Of a stretch of DNA of 64,000 nt, positions 43,611 to 53,008 are shown piece after piece (position 1 is the first letter of the stretch; each line of letters starts with the position of its first letter). The position numbers were made by a program, and so were the translations under genes. The stretch comes from Anthonomus grandis grandis (Eukaryota > Arthropoda > Insecta > Coleoptera > Curculionidae). The notes under the pieces were generated by a model. The model saw only the letters and a program-made list of their open reading frames with translations. It was not told where the DNA came from and searched no databases. The stretch lies in NCBI RefSeq assembly GCF_022605725.1, contig NC_065550.1:1798001-1862000 (forward strand), read 5' to 3'.

Positions 43611-44171
43611 CAGTGACGGCTCGTGACAGTTCAGGGAGGTAGGGCCAAACCTTGATCCAATTTGGAAATGGATTTGCTTTTAAAATTAATTTTATTCATT
43701 GTTTTTAATATTTAATAAAAATAAAAAACACCAACAAAGCCGAAAACGCCAGCCAAATAAAATAAAAGATCTCTACGGAACCGCGAACGCCCGATGAATA
43801 ATCAAAACAAACAGTATCACGCACGTTTTACTAGAAAAGATTCTATTGGTTTGGAGCCTGGCCCAAAACTATTTAATTTGCCGTAGCTTTACCACGTTGT
43901 TTCAAGGACATTAGCTGTGATTATTCGATGTAACATGCATCGATACGGGGCCTGGCGCGACAACTACGTCTTCAATTCCGCATTAGCGAAATTTGCGGAA
44001 TCTTGCACTGGCTGCGTTCCAGTATTTCAATTTTATAATTGGTATTAAATATTAATATACAGATATTTTTTTGAACTGAAGTAAAATTTAAAAAATAAAT
44101 AATTTTTTTTATTTTCAACGTTTATTGGGTAGAGCCATGGCACTGTGGCTCTACCCCAAAAGCCGCCACTG
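43611..44171. mobile_element. Non-autonomous hAT element, 561 bp, perfect 8-bp target duplication
   Basis: Left end CAGTGACGGCTCGTGAC, right end ...AAAAGCCGCCACTG: imperfect inverted repeats of the CAGTGGCGG type common in hAT elements. Flanked on both sides by CAAGGTGG (43603-43610 and 44172-44179), an exact 8-bp duplication as made by hAT transposases. Removing the element plus one duplication restores the gypsy integrase frame (SFHTIHIDHLGPFCKSKEGN), which proves the borders. No coding sequence inside. Confidence 0.94.
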
Positions 44172-44179
44172 CAAGGTGG

Positions 44180-44580
44180 TCAATGTGGATTGTATGAAAT
44201 GAGCGGGGAATTTTTGGTATGAGATGCAAATAACCAGGCCGTTTACCTGAGGGAGTCTTATGAAACATACAATTTATTCAAAAATTTACAAACTTGTAAA
44301 CAAATTTGCGCATTTCTGTGAACCAAAAACTAGCGGATATTCCTTCAAATGTTTTGTCAAATGCAAAATGTCCTATATCGTCATCATTTAACTTTAAAAT
44401 CTGCCACCTACAAGCTTTTGGAAGAACTACTTGACTTCCATGATCTGTTTTTCTATATACTAAGCCCCTACGTAACTCATAGTCATTGAAAACTGTCTTG
44501 TTTTTATGCCGTTCACTCGAGCGCAAAATAGTTTTTATGCTATTTATATTCTTGACATACATTCTTGACATCACTTTCAT
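44180..44580 (-). pseudogene. pol: Gypsy integrase, N-terminal zinc-binding part
   Basis: Minus strand: NDYELRRGLVYRKTDHGSQV, LPKACRWQILKLNDDDIGHF and AFDKTFEGISASFWFTEMRK: the segment just before and within the integrase zinc finger (the His of IGHF; the Cys pair is obscured by a stop near 44278). It continues across 44270-44180 to the HTIHIDHLGPF catalytic Asp, interrupted by the hAT insertion. On its 5' side (about 44590) it is cut by the transposon-like ORF segment. Confidence 0.8.
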
Positions 44581-44599
44581 GACATGAAAGTCTACTTAA

Positions 44600-45440
44600 T
44601 AGCACTAGTCAACAGCGTTTAAAGCCGTTGGATTGTTTTTCGTTTACTATTGTTTCGTTAGTTTTATATCATCTGTTTAGCTTTGTGTTTCTAACTATAC
44701 CGTAATGTCAAGCTCGGACAAAAGTGATAAACTTCATAGTGAGCCAAAAAAAGGAAGAAAACTGGTCCGATGTCTGATGTAAATAAAAAATTAAGACTTG
44801 AGACAGATGAAGCTGGTTCCCCTTACCATTGCAAACCAAACGATTTAGTGTTATGATTCAATCTCTGAATATAACAGAAAAGAGATATTACGCTACTTTA
44901 ACCAGTTACAATCCCACGATGAACAAGATATATATGTACCTAGCTGGGCTAGTTACTGTAGGACACGTGGCACAGAGACGACCTCGAAAGGAAGAAGAGG
45001 AGGCGAAGTTGCATGATGCTAGTTTTTCGTATAGAGTTCGAGTCACCGACGAGGCGGGAAATGAGGTTGATATTACTGTATGTGCAAAGACATTTTGCTC
45101 CTCATTACATGGCATTAGCAAAAATAAGATTTACTATGTGCAGAAAAGTTTAAAATAAATGGGTTGTCCACCTAAGGATAGAAGGGGTAAGCATTCTAAG
45201 GACCACAGACAGCTAAATAGGGTCACTGCAGCTCTGGTTTTTACTTTCTTAGAACATAATACTGTAGTTATTTTTATAAACAGTCTTTTGATAAGCTCTC
45301 ATACTGATTTTGTACCGTTCTTAACATTAAATTGTATTTTTCTCAGTTTCGTGAACAATTGACTTACCTGCTTTTTTCCCCTGACCTGATATCATAAATT
45401 GGACTCCGATTAAATAATGCCTAAATTGCTTCACAGAACA
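44600..45440 (+). pseudogene. Unclassified transposon-like ORF segment (RGKH family)
   Basis: Inserted between gypsy RNase H and integrase. From ATG 44705: MSSSDKSDKLHSEPKKGRKL, then a TGA/TAA-broken stretch, and HDASFSYRVRVTDEAGNEVD, CAKTFCSSLHGISKNKIYYV (45015-45138). In a third frame GCPPKDRRGKHSKDHRQLNR (about 45160-45219). From memory this 'KAFC.IHGI....I..I...L......PKD.RGKH..R' order is seen in uncharacterised proteins repeated in insect genomes, usually taken as transposon-derived. I cannot name the superfamily. The segment stops soon after RGKH, so the catalytic part, if any, is missing. Confidence 0.5.
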
Positions 45441-45450
45441 ACACTATAGC

Positions 45451-46110
45451 TCAGGCTTCTAATTCGAAAGAATGGTACCGTTGTTTGGTGGGTGAGGTCA
45501 TCCTGCTATAGTAACCAATAACTTTCTCAATTCCATCTTCCAGTTGCACAAACATCCCGGCTAAACCAATTCGACTGGCATCAGTGTAAAGAATAATTGG
45601 TTTGGAGTTATTAAACAAAGTTAATATAGGGGTAGAAATCATGTGATGCTTTAAATACTCAAAGGAGTTTTGCTGCTCTTCTGTCCACAGCCATGGTTGC
45701 CACTTTCTCAACAAAATGATAAGAGGCTTAGATCTTTGTGCAAAGCAAGGTATAAATTTTCGAAAATGTCCAACGAGACCTAAAAATTATCGAATTTGGT
45801 GAATATTCTTTGGGGACGGAAAATTACTAATCGCTGCTATTTTTGTAGGGCTAGGTCTCACTTGTCCATTCGTCACTATATATCTCAGATATTCTATTTC
45901 TGTACAAAGAAATTTACACTTCTCCAGATTCAGACTGACTCCATGATCCAGTAAACCAGTCAGCACAAGCTGAAGAGTTTCGAACTCTTTTTCTATAGTC
46001 AAGGAGGGGATCAGAATATCATCTATATATATCTAAGGATTTTATTAAACCTGAGGTCGCCTAATTTTTGATCCATGGCTTTCTGATAAACATACGGTGC
46101 GTTAGTCAAA
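45451..46110 (-). pseudogene. pol: Gypsy reverse transcriptase / RNase H part
   Basis: Minus strand begins ALTNAPYVYQKAMDQKLGDL (about 46110-46050), then the catalytic box IYIDDILIPSL (about 46030) in a shifted frame. FETLQLVLTGLLDHGVSLNL and EKCKFLCTEIEYLRYIVTNG follow, then PSPTKIAAISNFPSPKN. A stop precedes LVGHFRKFIPCFA. RNase H: SKPIILYTDASRIGLAGMFV and SFELEA (45590-45451), where it is cut off. YIDD is intact, but frames change at 46.0 and 45.8 kb. Confidence 0.88.
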
Positions 46111-47012
46111 GCCTTCAATTGTATATCCCTTATTACGGCAATAATTGCAATGTAATTTATTACGATCTTCCTGTATATTATTTTGAGGACAATTATATTG
46201 CTTACGATCTAATTGCTTACATTTATAGCACTGACCAACATTTTTATTATCCCTAAAACTAGCAGTAACTAATATATTTTTATTTAAAGGCTTTTCGTTT
46301 AAAGCTTTATGAATATGTTCTTTTTTTTGTATTAGAAGAAAACGTTCTTAGTTCAAAAGCTTGTAAATATACTGCTAACTTCGAAGATTCTGATTGGCGG
46401 CCTTAACGGCAAATTTGACATTTTGATTGTCTAAACTACCTATAATTAAACTAACCTTATCACTGGCCGTTAAATTTAAATTCATTTTGCAAATAAGTAA
46501 CAACTTTTCTAAGCAATATTCATACAAACTTTGACTATTTTTAGGCTTAAACGCAAGCATTTCTATCATTAGTGAATGCAAATCACGAGTCGACGGAAAA
46601 GTATCAACTAACATTTTCTTCTAGTCGGCTCACGATTTCCTTGTAATTTATTTATTGCTAAATGACCTATATTTATGTCAGACCAACCATAAATATTCGA
46701 AAGTTCATCAGTTTTCAATGACCACTCATTAGTGTCACTAAACACTTAATAATCACTAACGATAGAATTAAACTCGCTAATATCAACATCTTTTAATGAC
46801 ATGGCTATACGTTTTTCAGTACTTATCATCTTAACTAAATCTATTAAACCTGTGTCCACTTGAGATTGGCTTGGAGGCAAACTTTCTGGGGTACAAAAAA
46901 GTTTAGGGGTTCTTTTAACACATCTCGTGTCACTGTCACTTGAAGAACTCGAGCTAATGTGTCTTGAATGATAACGATGTTTTCTTTTACCCATATTGTC
47001 ACAATCAAACAC
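46111..47012 (-). pseudogene. gag: Gypsy gag, fused to RT by internal deletion
   Basis: Minus strand: a basic N-terminus with a Ser run (KRKHRYHSRHISSSSSSDSD), ISTEKRIAMSLKDVDISEFN, then after a stop LKTDELSNIYGWSDINIGHL (about 46715-46660), PSTRDLHSLMIEMLAFKPKN and LYEYCLEKLLLICKMNLNLT (46590-46480), and two poor zinc knuckles (CYKCKQLDRKQYNCP; CNYCRNKGYTIE, about 46230-46115). Directly after the second knuckle the sequence jumps to RT (ALTNAPYV), so protease and the RT fingers have been deleted without an intervening scar. Confidence 0.82.
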
Positions 47013-47066
47013 ACAACGGCAAGTAACGGTTCACTAACATTTAAAAGTACTAAATACTACTTCTGG

Positions 47067-47311
47067 TGTAAAATAATAAACTTCAATTTAATATAAACTA
47101 CTTTATTATTAAAAAAAAAACCTATCAACGTACAAGTCTTAACAGCAAGAAAACAATTCTCTGACACAGCAAACGTTTTTATGCAAATTGCCCAACATTA
47201 CATTCCCAGAAATCTGCATAAGAAATATATATTATAAACGTTGGCAAATAACTGCGAGGCCAAGTCGACAATATCCCTTTAGATTCCTCTCTCAAGCGAC
47301 GAATAACTGCA
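47067..47311 (-). repeat. Gypsy 5' LTR
   Basis: Copy of 39814-40065 (TGTAAAATAATAAACTTC ... GAATAACTGCA), next to gag, so the 5' LTR in minus orientation. It interrupts the gag of another gypsy that continues to the right. Confidence 0.78.
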
Positions 47312-47960
47312 ATGCAACAAATCAACAAATTTATTACAAATGGTAACGTCATTTCGATAGGACAAATAAAAGTGATAGGCTTTACCAATATAAAGATTAA
47401 CACCGGGTTCCAGGAGTACCTTTTTAGAAACATGCGTAGCAATATGAAGTTCTTCAATTTTTTCCAGAACAGCACTCAGAGATAAACCCTTTTTATCACT
47501 GAAGAACTGCAAGTGCCTTTTATTTAAAAGGACCTCTCTGCTGAAACAAGTTGAAGCTGATTGCTGCAATACTTGACTACTAGATTGCTGAAAAAAATAC
47601 TGAGTTAACTACACCTACAGGGTTAGAATTTAAGACCTGTTTCTCCTTATCTGAGTCTTGTACCATAAGCTAACTCACAATACTTCCTTAAAAGATAGTA
47701 ACTCAAGTAGTGTCAGACCAGGACGAATAATTTTTTCCGCTTATGCTCAAAAGTAGCATCACGTAAAGCATTTACTAATGTTAGTGTCATAGCCATCCAC
47801 TGGAACTTAGACTTCTGCTTTTCCAAATCACCTGTACAATCCATGCTATCTAAACGATTTGAAATCTGACTTTATTTACTCCGCAGCTTAAGTAATTTGC
47901 AACTCTTCCCAGAACCGAAAAACTTACTCACCAATACGGTACCTGTATTATTTTCTTATC
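47312..47960 (-). pseudogene. gag: Second gypsy element, gag fragment
   Basis: Minus strand: LEKQKSKFQWMAMTLTLVNA (about 47842-47783), a shifted stretch, then LQQSASTCFSREVLLNKRHL and KGLSLSAVLEKIEELHIATH, VSKKVLLEPGVNLYIGKAYH and TICNKFVDLLHC (47570-47318). The pattern 'GLS...FLE...EL..A..VSK..L......LF.GKA' is that of insect gypsy gag proteins. It is cut at 47311 by the LTR of the other gypsy, which apparently inserted into it. The leader and LTR of this second element are the tandem repeats at 48.3-51.3 kb. Confidence 0.72.
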
Positions 47961-48339
47961 GACTGAATCCTCAGAATCCTGTTTAAAAGTGAATAGGTAC
48001 TCAGGAAACTTCCGCTATCACCAAACTTTTCCATCAAAATAGCGGAAGCAAGCTTATCCTTATCAAACCTACAGATATGCATTTTTCATAACATGAAAAT
48101 AACCTTCATGGAATCAAAGAACTCACAAGGTAAAAATAATGTAATAAAGTTTCAGAAGTATAAAAAAAACAACAAAAAATCATTTACCTAGCAATATATA
48201 AATGTACATGTCTTCTTAAGACTCATTATTGCTGTTTCCCTTACAAAAGATTTGATTATACCCAGTACAAGCGAAACACGTGTAATCTTTTGAATTTGTA
48301 TTTAATATATTTGAAACCTGTAACTTGGAGTCTGATTTT
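47961..48339. other. Leader/gag border of second gypsy; degenerate hammerhead remnant
   Basis: No open frame. GCGAAACACGTGTAAT at 48270-48285 equals the 3' half of the Penelope-type hammerhead, but the upstream CTGATGA box is not recognisable (TTGATTA at 48251). Confidence 0.35.
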
Positions 48340-48684
48340 TTACTATTTAATGTACCTATATGAAAATATACCAATATACTAAATCAATATAGATATAATA
48401 TATAATATATATAATATATAATACAATATAGATACCAAAATATCAAACCAAATTACCGAAAAAATTACTAGTGATAACGTAGCACTAACCTTTAAATTAA
48501 AACTTGTCTGGTCATTTAATATAACTATGTTATTCGATAAAAAATTTATTGATAAGTTAATCAATTAAATGTGTTATGAGCCTAGGGTTTTGTTTTACTG
48601 TAGCTGTAAGAAAAATTTAAAGTTTTAGTGCAAAAATTTTGACTTTGAACTAAAAATCTCCAAAAAAAATAAATTAATTGACTA

Positions 48685-48698
48685 CATGTTGGGCGCCA
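48685..48698 (-). promoter_or_regulatory. Primer binding site, LTR unit 1
   Basis: TGGCGCCCAACATG on the minus strand, starting with TGG as required for tRNA priming, a few bases inside the LTR edge. The identical sequence recurs in unit 2. Confidence 0.65.
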
Positions 48699-48876
48699 AA
48701 AATGTTGCGCGCCGTTTACCTTTAAAACAGTTAATACAGTTTACTATTCGCTGTCTTAAATTACAAATACATAGCCTTTTAAAGGTTTGGCCTAAATTTG
48801 CATGTTAGAAATTTGCATTAATTAAACGATAAACTTTTGTATTTTTGATAAGTTAATGTTCAGCAATGTTTTCATG

Positions 48877-49325
48877 TAAAATTCAAAGATTGGAGGGACA
48901 CAAAGTCAATGGTCTCAGATTATGTTTATTTTAAATTTTATTTTTTGCTTTATTTCCGTTCTCCTGTTCAACTTAACCTCATTCTGCTTGTTTTGTTTAC
49001 TTTTACTTCATTTAGTTTTGGAACCGGATTTAATGTGAACGTCAGCAATATTTTTTTTTATGTATTTATTTTTTCTTTTAACTTAAATGTTTGTGATATT
49101 AAACGAATAGCTTTAACGGTAAGTCGTATCTCGACATTGTAATTCGTGTCTATGCATTGTTGTTTTTTATACTAGGGTTGCTTTTTGCTTTTAGATCTGA
49201 TGATGCCTTAGGGCGAAACATGTGTAATAGTTTTTTAAAAAATAAACATAATTTGAGAACATTGACTTTGTGTCCCTCCAATCTCTGAATTGAGGTCTCT
49301 TTGAGAAAAATGGATTACTTTTTTG
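48877..49325 (+). mobile_element. 449-bp hammerhead-bearing insertion (Penelope-derived?)
   Basis: Flanked by a 12-bp duplication AATGTTTTCATG (48865-48876 and 49326-49337) and absent from the paralogous site in LTR unit 2 (about 50955-50975). Has a ~53-nt inverted repeat (48881-48933 against 49238-49290) including GATTGGAGGGACACAAAGTC, and a hammerhead core at 49197-49220. The repeat sequence (CACAAAGTCA..GGTCTCA) also occurs at the end of the Penelope-like element (40198-40215), which supports that origin. No coding capacity. Confidence 0.78.
49197..49227 (+). ncRNA. Hammerhead ribozyme motif in 449-bp insertion
   Basis: CTGATGA (49197-49203), short stem GCC/GGC around TTAG (49205-49214), GAAA (49215-49218) and CATGTGT. 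Boxes and spacing as in the hammerhead at 40240; stem II is only 3 bp. Confidence 0.68.
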
Positions 49326-49551
49326 AATGTTTTCATGTGTTTATTTAACACTTTTGTCCCTAAACTATTTTAATGTGTGTATTTTATGCTTTTAAGGCGG
49401 CAATATAAAAGATTTATGACAAAATATAACAAATTTTAAATATTTAGGTAAGTAACTCTATAGTATATTCCAAGATGATATAATAAAATCATGATCCCCA
49501 TCAGTCTGTATATATGTCATTGGCTTTTAGTGAATATCAATTAATTAATGT

Positions 49552-49822
49552 AAAATAAAAATCCTTCACCCTCCACTTATTTATTAAACATTTAGTTAAC
49601 TTAAAATTCCCTATATGTTTCGGATACAGTGGTGTCCATCATCAGGGGGTAAAAGGTTTAAAATTGGTAACAGGCACACGCCCCAGGGTTTGATTACATA
49701 TCAAAAACCCTTCATTTATTATTCTTGTTTTTAATATAAAAAAAGAAAAAAAATCATTTACAAGAAGGATTTTCATTTTACCTTAACCTACGACTCCACT
49801 GCAAGTATGGACTATTCCTTCA
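49552..49822 (-). mobile_element. 271-bp hammerhead-bearing insertion
   Basis: Flanked by the 14-bp duplication CAATTAATTAATGT (49538-49551 and 49823-49836) and missing from unit 2 (about 51216-51245). Inverted repeat of 17 nt with one mismatch: TAAAATAAAAATCCTTC at 49551-49567 against 49764-49780. A hammerhead core lies at 49618-49645. No coding capacity. Same general plan as the 449-bp insertion but a different sequence. Confidence 0.75.
49618..49645 (-). ncRNA. Hammerhead ribozyme motif in 271-bp insertion
   Basis: Minus strand: CTGATGA (49645-49639), then a 6-bp stem (GGACAC with GTATCC, one G-U pair) closed by a 4-base loop (49637-49622), then GAAA (49621-49618) and CATATAG. The best-formed stem II of the candidates here. 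Confidence 0.72.
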
Positions 49823-49857
49823 CAATTAATTAATGTTTATTGTTAAATATAGGACGG

Positions 49858-50459
49858 GATCTAGAGCATTCTAACTTTTATTCGTTTGGTTAAGATGTTT
49901 AAAAATGACCTTGTTATAAATTTTTCTGTAAGTACAAGACTGCTGACTAAGACACCAATGATAATTACAATTGCCTTCGATTTTTAATTGAATTCGCCAA
50001 TATTTTTCATTAAACCACTATCAATGTTATCACCACTTTAATTCTTTTTTAAAAATCTCTTTTAAAAAATTATTCATCTCATAATTATGTCAATTAAAAC
50101 AATTCAATGTTACAGTTGAAGCGTTGATTGAATAATAGGTATTCTCAATCAACGGTTGAAGAAGTAGTCCATACTTGCAGTGAAGTTAATATGTCAATGG
50201 GTAATTAAAAACACCCTATTTAAATTGAGTTAATGTGTTTTACTACTGAGTGAGTGAGTGTGACTGAGACAACAGACCATACAGAGAACCCACGAAGCCA
50301 GTCTGATAAGTTCTTTTTTTATCATTTAATTTAACAGGGTTTCTGGAACCTATTAGATCTAGGGAGTTGTTCTTATTATTTAAAACTTTAAAATCAAGAC
50401 TATCGAATAAACTCAACTTCCTAGAACTAGTCTTTGAAAACCGTTTATGTCATAACAGA
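49858..50459. other. Sequence between tandem LTR units
   Basis: No frame. TAGTCCATACTTGCAGT at about 50163-50180 is an exact inverted copy of part of 49798-49816, inside the 271-bp insertion, so a related repeat unit lies here too. Otherwise AT-rich. Confidence 0.4.
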
Positions 50460-51250
50460 TTTATTACTGTTTAATGTACCTATATGGAAATATACCAATA
50501 TACCAAATCAATAATTATATAGATTCCAAATTATCAAACCAAATTACTTAAAAAAATACTAGTAATAACATACCAGTAACCTTAAAATTAAAACTTGTTT
50601 GATAATTTGATGTTGTTATTCGATGAAAAATTTATTGATATGTAAATCTAAATAGTTTTATTTTACTGTAGCTGTAAGAAAATATAACCGCTTTCACCCA
50701 GTATGAGAACCCAACCAAACCAAGAAAAATTCAAAGTTTTAATGCTAAAATTTTGACTTTAAAATAAAATTCTCCAAAAAAAAATTTAATTGGCTCCATG
50801 TTGGGCGCCAAAAATGTTGCGCGCCCTTTACCTTAAAAACCGTTACTATTCTTGACTGTCTTAAATCACAAATACCTTTTAAACCTTGGTCTAAATTTGC
50901 ATGTTACAAATATGCATTAATTGCACGATAAATTTTTGTATTTTTGTTGTTCAGCAATGTTTTTATGTGTTTAATTTCAACGTTTTTCTAGTAAACTTTC
51001 CAGTTTTTATTTAATTACTACTTAACATCTTTGTCCCATAAACTATTTTAATGTATGTATATCACACCTTTAAGGCTGCTATATAAAAGATTTATGACAA
51101 ATTATACGAAATTTTAAATATTTAGGAAAGTTAATCTATAGTATATTCCAAGATGATTTAATAAAATCATGATCTCCATCAGTCTGTACATATATTGTCA
51201 TGGGTTTTTTAGTGAATAACAATTAATCAATGTTTATTGTTAATATAGGA
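50460..51250 (-). repeat. Gypsy LTR-leader unit 2
   Basis: Same sequence as unit 1 without the two insertions. PBS-like TGGCGCCCAACATG at 50810-50797 (minus) next to TGTTGCGCGCC. Provides the pre-insertion sequence for both hammerhead-bearing insertions. Why two LTR-leader units lie in tandem is unclear; unequal recombination or two nested copies are possible. Confidence 0.7.
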
Positions 51251-52989
51251 AGTACTTACATTCGTCAGGAAATAAATGATACAGGTGATAACAGATTATA
51301 TAAATATTTTAAAAAATCATCAAATTACACGTTTTAGTGAATAAAAATTACTAAATATACTTATATACCAAAAACTAAATGTAGCAAATTTGTAATAGAT
51401 CCAAAAAACTTAATTTATTATTTTTCTTTTATATGGAAACTATTTATTTTATTGAAAGTTAGCAACACTCAAAAAATTTATAACTTTAAAACTTTACTAT
51501 TTTAAAAATGTAAACGTGAAAATTTCTTTTAAAAAATATTATAAGCACGACACTATAGCAAATCCATCTAGGTTTAACAAAATTAAGCTTAAGAAGTTTG
51601 AGCAGGTGAGACATCACAGCCGGATCCATAATAGATCATTATAAGGAACACTCTCTAAATATTTAATTAATTAAAGTCAATATCATCCAAAATTTGATAT
51701 TTTTATTAATAGCTCTAAAGCCTTTTAACTTTTTACATAAATGTAAATGTTTTTAGTAAATAATTATATTTACCTACTGTTTAAAACGTCCTTATCTTGC
51801 AGCACATACCTGAAACACTTTAAGGCACACGTATTCGGAATTTAAGAAGTTAGTAATTAAGTTAGTAAATTTACTTTTAATCTTCTCTTAAAGTTTCTAG
51901 CATCGTTAGTAAAACTCGCTTGAGGTGGTAAATCAAAACTTAATAAAGTGCGAAAATCTTAAAAAAACAGAAAATTGGAAAATCATTAAACAATATACAG
52001 GAAGTTACAAAATTCGGTGCAAATACTTTAAGGGCGTATTGTTGGAGTTAAAATAAGACTTTTTTTTCTTATAAACACGTGTCATAAAATGCACCTTCTC
52101 AGAGCTCATGCAAATTGTTGAGAGAAAATCAATTATTTGAAACACTGTCCTGAAAAGTCCTAATTATTTTGGGTCCTCTTGAAATTTTTGCAAATAAATG
52201 TAAATTCTTATGTTTGCCTCAAATAATTAAAACAATATCTGATTCTTCCAACTTATAATGTTTAACCTTTAAGACCTACATGCAACGTCTTTTAAATAAT
52301 AAATCTCTGAAAATGCACCCAAAGGGCTAAACGAAAAATAAATAAACAAAGAAATGAAACGAAGCGACAAGCGACCCCATTTTTTCTATGGCCAACTGCC
52401 TTAATTGAAGTCATTTAGCTTTTCCACTGTACTATTTACTTAATTGTTTTCCTCTAAAACCTCTGTTTATTCCTCTATTTGTTGAGCTACGAGCGGCCAT
52501 ATATAACTTTGTTTTGTACCTTTTACCCGGATGCATAAATATTAAGGATTGTTTTATGTAGAAAATGGAACGCATAATTTAATTTTATACTATTTTAGGG
52601 TTACAAAAACGTTAACTCCCAAAGAACATAATGTAAAATTGTTAAGCTAATAAAATTTAGTTAAGCTTATTTAGAATTTCTGAAAAATTTATGTATGCGT
52701 AGTAATTTTATAACTATAAATTAATAAGAGAGAAAATAAGAGAGAAATTGAGAGAGTAGTATAGGATCGGTTTCTATGCAGATGGTACTTTACAATTCTG
52801 TTTCTAAAAGCGCTTAGGATACATACAGATTGTGTTATCGTGAGCTACGTATTACCCAAAATAATGGCAACACCGCTTGGTTGCGGCTTGCAGGCGGCGG
52901 AATTTTTCGTTTTTATTTTTTGAACCGGGAGTCAGCAGACTTCACTTTGCTGTGTTACTGCACGTTGTATTAATAATTTTTGAGCATTA
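51251..52989. other. No gene recognised
   Basis: AT-rich. The last ~150 bases (GC-richer, from about 52840) are probably the 5' end of the mariner-type element whose transposase begins at 53009. Confidence 0.35.
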
Positions 52990-53008
52990 TTTTCGTGTTT
53001 TTTTCACT

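Larger units (their letters stand above)
39814..47311 (-). mobile_element. Ty3/gypsy element, minus strand, carrying nested insertions
   Basis: Defined by a direct repeat (39814-40065 and 47067-47311) taken as its LTRs, with gag next to the right LTR and integrase toward the left one, in the order expected for a minus-strand gypsy. Inside it lie a Penelope-like element (about 40.2-42.5 kb), a 561-bp hAT derivative (43611-44171) and a transposon-like ORF segment (about 44.6-45.44 kb). Its protease and most of RT are deleted. No matching target duplication was found at the outer borders, so exact ends are uncertain. Confidence 0.7.
48340..49857 (-). repeat. Gypsy LTR-leader unit 1 (with two insertions)
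   Basis: Direct repeat of 50460-51250. Contains a primer-binding-site-like TGGCGCCCAACATG (minus strand, 48698-48685) next to the LTR edge TGTTGCGCGCC (48704). To the right of the PBS is LTR, to the left the leader toward gag at 47.9 kb. Expanded relative to unit 2 by the insertions at 48877-49325 and 49552-49822. Confidence 0.7.

Noticed and set aside
48251..48285. Second half of a hammerhead (GCGAAACACGTGTAAT)
   Set aside because: The CTGATGA box is missing (TTGATTA) and no stem II is visible; recorded only as a remnant.
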